Source: Paenibacillus silvae | GTDB lineage: Bacteria > Bacillota > Bacilli > Paenibacillales > Paenibacillaceae | Reading direction: 5' to 3' | Assembly (NCBI RefSeq): GCF_014639235.1 | Contig: NZ_BMFU01000004.1 | Span: 551,222-615,221 of the forward strand | Length of the DNA stretch: 64,000 nt | Shown: one piece after another, positions 60,667 through 64,000 of the stretch | Layout: every line of letters starts with the position of its first letter | How positions within the stretch are numbered: the first letter of the stretch is position 1 | The notes under the pieces: generated by a model | Told to the model about the DNA's origin: nothing | What the model saw: only the letters and a program-made list of their open reading frames with translations | Databases searched by the model: none | Program-made: the position numbers and the translations under genes

Positions 60667-62061
60667 ATGAAGTTTATGAGACAGAAGCGGTTTACCTTGC
60701 TTGTGATGTTCACCTTGCTGGTTACCGTCATCGCTGGCTGCAGCGGCGGAGGGGGTGCGCCAGCCGAGGCTGTGAACAAGCCGCCAGCAGAAGAAAACAA
60801 AGAAGTGGCTGCCGAGCCTGCTGAAGAGAAGCAGGAGCCAGCCGCCGATCTGAAGGGCAGAGCTGTTCGAATATCCAATTGGTGGGATGCGGCCCCCAAA
60901 GGAGACTCGGAGGCAGATGAACGTGCCCGTGAACGAATCAAAAATGTAGAGAAGAAATATAACGTCAAAATCTCTTATCTGAACACAGACTATGGAGCAA
61001 CGTCGGAGAAAATATCTTCATCTGTCATGGCGAATGAGCCTTTCGCCGAGATTGTGCGTGTGCCTGACGGCAATATCTGGGGGCTGATGCAGGGCGGGTT
61101 TCTGACACCGCTGGATGAATATTTGAAGGAGACAAAGATCCAGCCGGATGTCATTGACTCGATGCGGTTTGGCAGCGATAAAGTATATGGCTTGACCGGG
61201 TGGTATACCCCGAATGACAGCGGCATGTTTTATAACAAACGCCTGTTCAAAGAAGCTGGCTTGAAGGACCCGCAGCAGCTGATGGAGGAGCAAAACTGGA
61301 ACTGGGATACGATGCTGGAGGCGGCCAAGAAGCTGACCGTAGACAAAAACGGAGATGGTAAGATGGATCAGTATGGTCTGTCGGGTGCGTATTATGTGCT
61401 GCATGAAATGCTCATCGGAAGCAATGGCGGCAAAATGTACGATGAGGCAACGCAGAAGGCAGCGTTTGACTCGCCAGAAGCTTTGGAAGCGCTTAACTTC
61501 CTGCACAGCCTGTACAACGATCATAAAGTCATAAAGGCTAACGCAGGCAATGACTGGGAGGACCCGTCCAAATATTTCTCGGAAGGCAATATTGCAATGT
61601 ACCCCGGCGGATTATGGGAAGTCGAGGGTCGCATTCTTGACAAGTTAAAGGATGACTGGGGTTATGTTTACATGCCTAAAGGCCCCAAAGCTGCTACTTA
61701 TCTGGATACGGTAAATAGTACAGAGAGTTTTGTAATACCGAAAGGCGTTAAGGACGCAGATGTGATTGTGAAAATCTGGGAGGAGCTTCAGGACTTTGAT
61801 AACTGGCAGGAGAATCATCGTCTATGGCTGGAGAACATTTTGCCAGATGAAACCTCCATTGCTAACGCTATGAACGACAACGGGGAGGTTGAACGGGTCT
61901 ATGGGGCACGTGCCGGGGGATTGGGTGTAAAAGAAGCACTTGGCAGTGTAACTGAAAAGTTTGTAAAAGGTGAAGTAACGCCTTCCACAGGCGTTGCACA
62001 GATCATTGGGCCTGCACAAGCTGGCATCCAGAAGGTGTTAAAGGGAGAGAAGAGCAAGTAA
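60667..62061 (+). CDS. ABC sugar-type solute-binding lipoprotein
   Basis: 464 residues. Signal peptide with lipobox IAGC (Cys25), then an acidic low-complexity linker and a family-1 binding domain starting VRISNWWDAAPKGDSEADE. NRRLFKEAGL-type hinge and NGDGKMDQYGL are typical. It captures a sugar outside the membrane. No permease genes follow in the window. About 70 percent identical by eye to the next gene. Confidence 0.88.
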   Translation: MKFMRQKRFTLLVMFTLLVTVIAGCSGGGGAPAEAVNKPPAEENKEVAAEPAEEKQEPAADLKGRAVRISNWWDAAPKGDSEADERARERIKNVEKKYNVKISYLNTDYGATSEKISSSVMANEPFAEIVRVPDGNIWGLMQGGFLTPLDEYLKETKIQPDVIDSMRFGSDKVYGLTGWYTPNDSGMFYNKRLFKEAGLKDPQQLMEEQNWNWDTMLEAAKKLTVDKNGDGKMDQYGLSGAYYVLHEMLIGSNGGKMYDEATQKAAFDSPEALEALNFLHSLYNDHKVIKANAGNDWEDPSKYFSEGNIAMYPGGLWEVEGRILDKLKDDWGYVYMPKGPKAATYLDTVNSTESFVIPKGVKDADVIVKIWEELQDFDNWQENHRLWLENILPDETSIANAMNDNGEVERVYGARAGGLGVKEALGSVTEKFVKGEVTPSTGVAQIIGPAQAGIQKVLKGEKSK

Positions 62062-62177
62062 GGCGTAAGCAAAATGCAGCTAGAAGTCCTCTATGGAGCT
62101 TCAAACGGTAACGTTGGTGTCAACAGTATAACAGTATGCATAACAAAGCAGGATCATTTACTTGAGGGAGGCAGCCC

Positions 62178-63584
62178 ATGTTGAAAAAAATGATGATCAG
62201 CAAAATCATGTTGTTTGTTTTGTTTGCCACATTAATTACTCTTTTGTCTGCATGCACGAGTACAAGTGAAAAACCAGCCGAGCCGGTCGCCAAGCCAGCT
62301 GAAGTCGAGACGAGCACAACGCCCGCAAAGGAAGAAAAGGTAGAAGAGGCGGAGCCAGCCCCGAACCTGAACGGACGTGTCATTCGAATCTCTCACTGGT
62401 GGGATGCGACACCAAAAGGCGATTCGGAATCCGATGAGCTTGCACGGGAACGGATCAAAATGGTGGAAGAAAAGTATAACGTGAAGATCAAATATCTGAA
62501 TACAGAATATTGGTCTACGTCTGAAAAGCTGTCTTCCTCCGTGCTTGCGAATGAACCTTTTGCAGAGATCGTCCGTATTCCCGACGGATTCATCTGGGGA
62601 CTTATGCATGGCGGATTTCTGACACCGCTGGACGATTATCTCAAGGACACTCGGGTAGAGAAGGATGTTATTGATTCGATGCGTTTTGGCGGTGACAAAA
62701 TCTATGGCCTGGAGAGCTGGTATTCACCAAATGACAGCGGCATGTTCTACAACAAACGCATTTTTAAGGAAGCTGGATTGAAGGACCCGCAGCAATTAAT
62801 GGATGAGGATAACTGGAACTGGAATACGATGCTGGATGCAGCGAAAAAGCTGACCGTAGATAACAATGGTGACGGAAAAATGGATCAATACGGTCTGGCT
62901 GGAGCGCATTACGTGCTTTCCGAGATGCTGATCGCGAGTAATGGCGGCAAGTTATACGACGAGCAGACAGGAAAAGTCACGTTTAATTCACCGGAAGCTA
63001 TGGAAGCGCTTAACTTCCTGCACAGCTTGTACACCGAGCATAAAGTGATCAAAGCCAATGGAGGCAATGACTGGGAAGATCCAGCCAAATATTTCGGGGA
63101 AGGTACGATTGCGATGTATCCAGGCGGGCTGTGGGAGATTGAAGGCCGCATCCTCGATAAGCTCAAGGATGAGTGGGGTTATGTGTACATGCCGAAAGGT
63201 CCACAAGCCCAGTCCTATCATGAACCTTTTGGTCAGACCGCAGCTTACGTTATTCCTAAAGGCGTGAAGGATGCAGATGTCATCGTAAAAATCTGGGAAG
63301 ATCTGCAGGACTTTGATAACTGGCAGGATAATCGCAGGCTTTCCCTTGAAAACATTTTGCCGGATGAAGCATCGATTGCCAACGCGATGAACGATGATGG
63401 CAAAGTGCAACGTTTGTTTGGTGGACGTTTTGGTGGGCTGGGCATCAAGGAGCAGCTGGACAGCGTAACTGAGAAGTTTGTTAAAGGTGAGATCACACCT
63501 TCGACAGGTGTTGCCCAGGTTATCACGAAAGCACAGGCAGCGGTGAAGAAGGTGTTAAGCGGAGAGCAGGACAAGAAAAAATGA
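62178..63584 (+). CDS. ABC sugar-type solute-binding lipoprotein (tandem paralogue)
   Basis: 468 residues. Lipobox LLSAC (Cys25), same linker and binding domain as the previous protein (VIRISHWWDATPKGDSESDE). Starts 116 bp after it, so the pair is a tandem duplication. Differences cluster near the QTAAYVIPKG and RLFGGRFGG segments, which may change specificity. GAGGGAGGCAGCCC precedes the ATG. Confidence 0.88.
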   Translation: MLKKMMISKIMLFVLFATLITLLSACTSTSEKPAEPVAKPAEVETSTTPAKEEKVEEAEPAPNLNGRVIRISHWWDATPKGDSESDELARERIKMVEEKYNVKIKYLNTEYWSTSEKLSSSVLANEPFAEIVRIPDGFIWGLMHGGFLTPLDDYLKDTRVEKDVIDSMRFGGDKIYGLESWYSPNDSGMFYNKRIFKEAGLKDPQQLMDEDNWNWNTMLDAAKKLTVDNNGDGKMDQYGLAGAHYVLSEMLIASNGGKLYDEQTGKVTFNSPEAMEALNFLHSLYTEHKVIKANGGNDWEDPAKYFGEGTIAMYPGGLWEIEGRILDKLKDEWGYVYMPKGPQAQSYHEPFGQTAAYVIPKGVKDADVIVKIWEDLQDFDNWQDNRRLSLENILPDEASIANAMNDDGKVQRLFGGRFGGLGIKEQLDSVTEKFVKGEITPSTGVAQVITKAQAAVKKVLSGEQDKKK

Positions 63585-63609
63585 TGCACGGTAGTTAGAG
63601 CATAAGGGT

Positions 63610-63664
63610 GCGGCCCATACTGTTTTCGAGCGGAGCTGGTTAGGTACACCAATCATATGGGCCG
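63610..63664. terminator. Hairpin after the lipoprotein pair
   Basis: GCGGCCCATA / TATGGGCCGC, extended by AAGG/CCTT; no strong T run. Confidence 0.6.
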
Positions 63665-63707
63665 CTCCTTATTCCTTTCACGAACTCAGCAAAAAGGGGG
63701 GCATTGG

Positions 63708-64000
63708 GTGAAGTTCACATTATCCCGAGTGGTGATCGTCGTTGTCACGTTAATGCTCGTCGTGGTGTATGCGATATCCAGTTCCGGTGCGAGCGGGGAT
63801 GCCAAGACCGGAAGTCGATCATCAGATCCGAGTCGTATCATGCCGATATCTGAATTTGCTGCTGGGGATAGCTATGATGCCTATCTGAAGCAATTCCAGA
63901 ACGAGAAGCGGCCTTCAAGGGAAATTGTCATCCATGGAGCTGATTATACAGCTGCCGAAGGCATGAACCCTCAGATGATTACGGAGCTCGGCGGCGAGTC
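63708..64000 (+). CDS. Exported protein, partial
   Basis: 97 codons are visible; the gene leaves the window. GTG start after AAAAAGGGGGGCATTG. A signal anchor (LSRVVIVVVTLMLVVVYAIS) is followed by SEFAAGDSYDAYLKQFQNEK and REIVIHGADYTAAEGM, which resemble the N-terminus of long Paenibacillus carbohydrate-uptake substrate-binding proteins with a galactose-binding-like front. This is only a likeness. Confidence 0.6.
   Translation, partial: MKFTLSRVVIVVVTLMLVVVYAISSSGASGDAKTGSRSSDPSRIMPISEFAAGDSYDAYLKQFQNEKRPSREIVIHGADYTAAEGMNPQMITELGGE

Noticed and set aside
1..64000. tRNA, rRNA or riboswitch genes
   Set aside because: No cloverleaf, rRNA-like block or known riboswitch core was recognised on reading either strand.

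Overview
The window looks like the chromosome of a Paenibacillus-type low-GC Gram-positive. This rests on the gene content: bacillithiol proteins (YpdA-like reductase, YfiT/BstA-like transferase), a Firmicute-type VII secretion locus, a YteA/DksA zinc-finger protein, an rsgA GTPase, a SigB-like stress promoter, and tandem carbohydrate-type solute-binding lipoproteins. The species cannot be named from sequence alone.

Layout. 1-34.4 kb is ordinary chromosome of moderate GC. It holds the UPF0756/ypdA pair, an ArsR-DUF2087 regulator with a palindromic operator, rsgA, an L,D-transpeptidase, a GNAT enzyme and an aldehyde dehydrogenase. A type VII secretion locus follows (7.6-17.7 kb): YukD-like protein, a 1334-aa FtsK/SpoIIIE ATPase, two WXG100-type proteins, an EssB-like transmembrane kinase, a VWA protein and a PP2C phosphatase. 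Then come an SDR, hrpB, a general stress protein, an acyltransferase, a PadR regulator with an oxidoreductase, an MFS exporter with its regulator, and a sugar isomerase with two Gfo/Idh/MocA oxidoreductases.

34.6-44.5 kb is the most interesting part: an AT-rich, integron-like gene-cassette array. Thirteen attC-like sites share a core reading roughly TGAATACAGGAAC|GTTAtagg and alternate with mostly single genes, all but one in the same direction. In the left cassettes the bases just after the GTT crossover are complementary to the bases that end the same cassette (for example TTAGGCGAC and GTCGCCTAAC). This is the signature of cassettes that circularise and insert by integron-type recombination. 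An attI-like entry point (GTTATCAG, 34642) follows a terminator and a TTCGCA-N17-TATATT promoter. Cassettes near this point are intact and those further away are increasingly broken. No integrase gene is present in the window. Cassettes carry a ParB-like protein, a phosphotransferase, a DUF4269 nucleotidyltransferase, a SLATT-like membrane protein, a holin-like type I toxin, a lipoprotein, a VOC protein, a GNAT enzyme and several unknowns.

44.6-58.7 kb is a continuing AT-richer accessory island of small single-gene units (peptidase E, kinases, methyltransferases, GNATs, DinB proteins, VOC, phosphatase, a membrane-anchored Mrr nuclease) with at least two collapsed attC-like scars and several broken genes. 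The same terminator-plus-promoter unit that precedes the array occurs twice more here. From 58.8 kb the sequence returns to ordinary chromosome: acetamidase, a long intergenic region with a symmetric repeat, two tandem paralogous solute-binding lipoproteins and the start of an exported protein that runs off the window.
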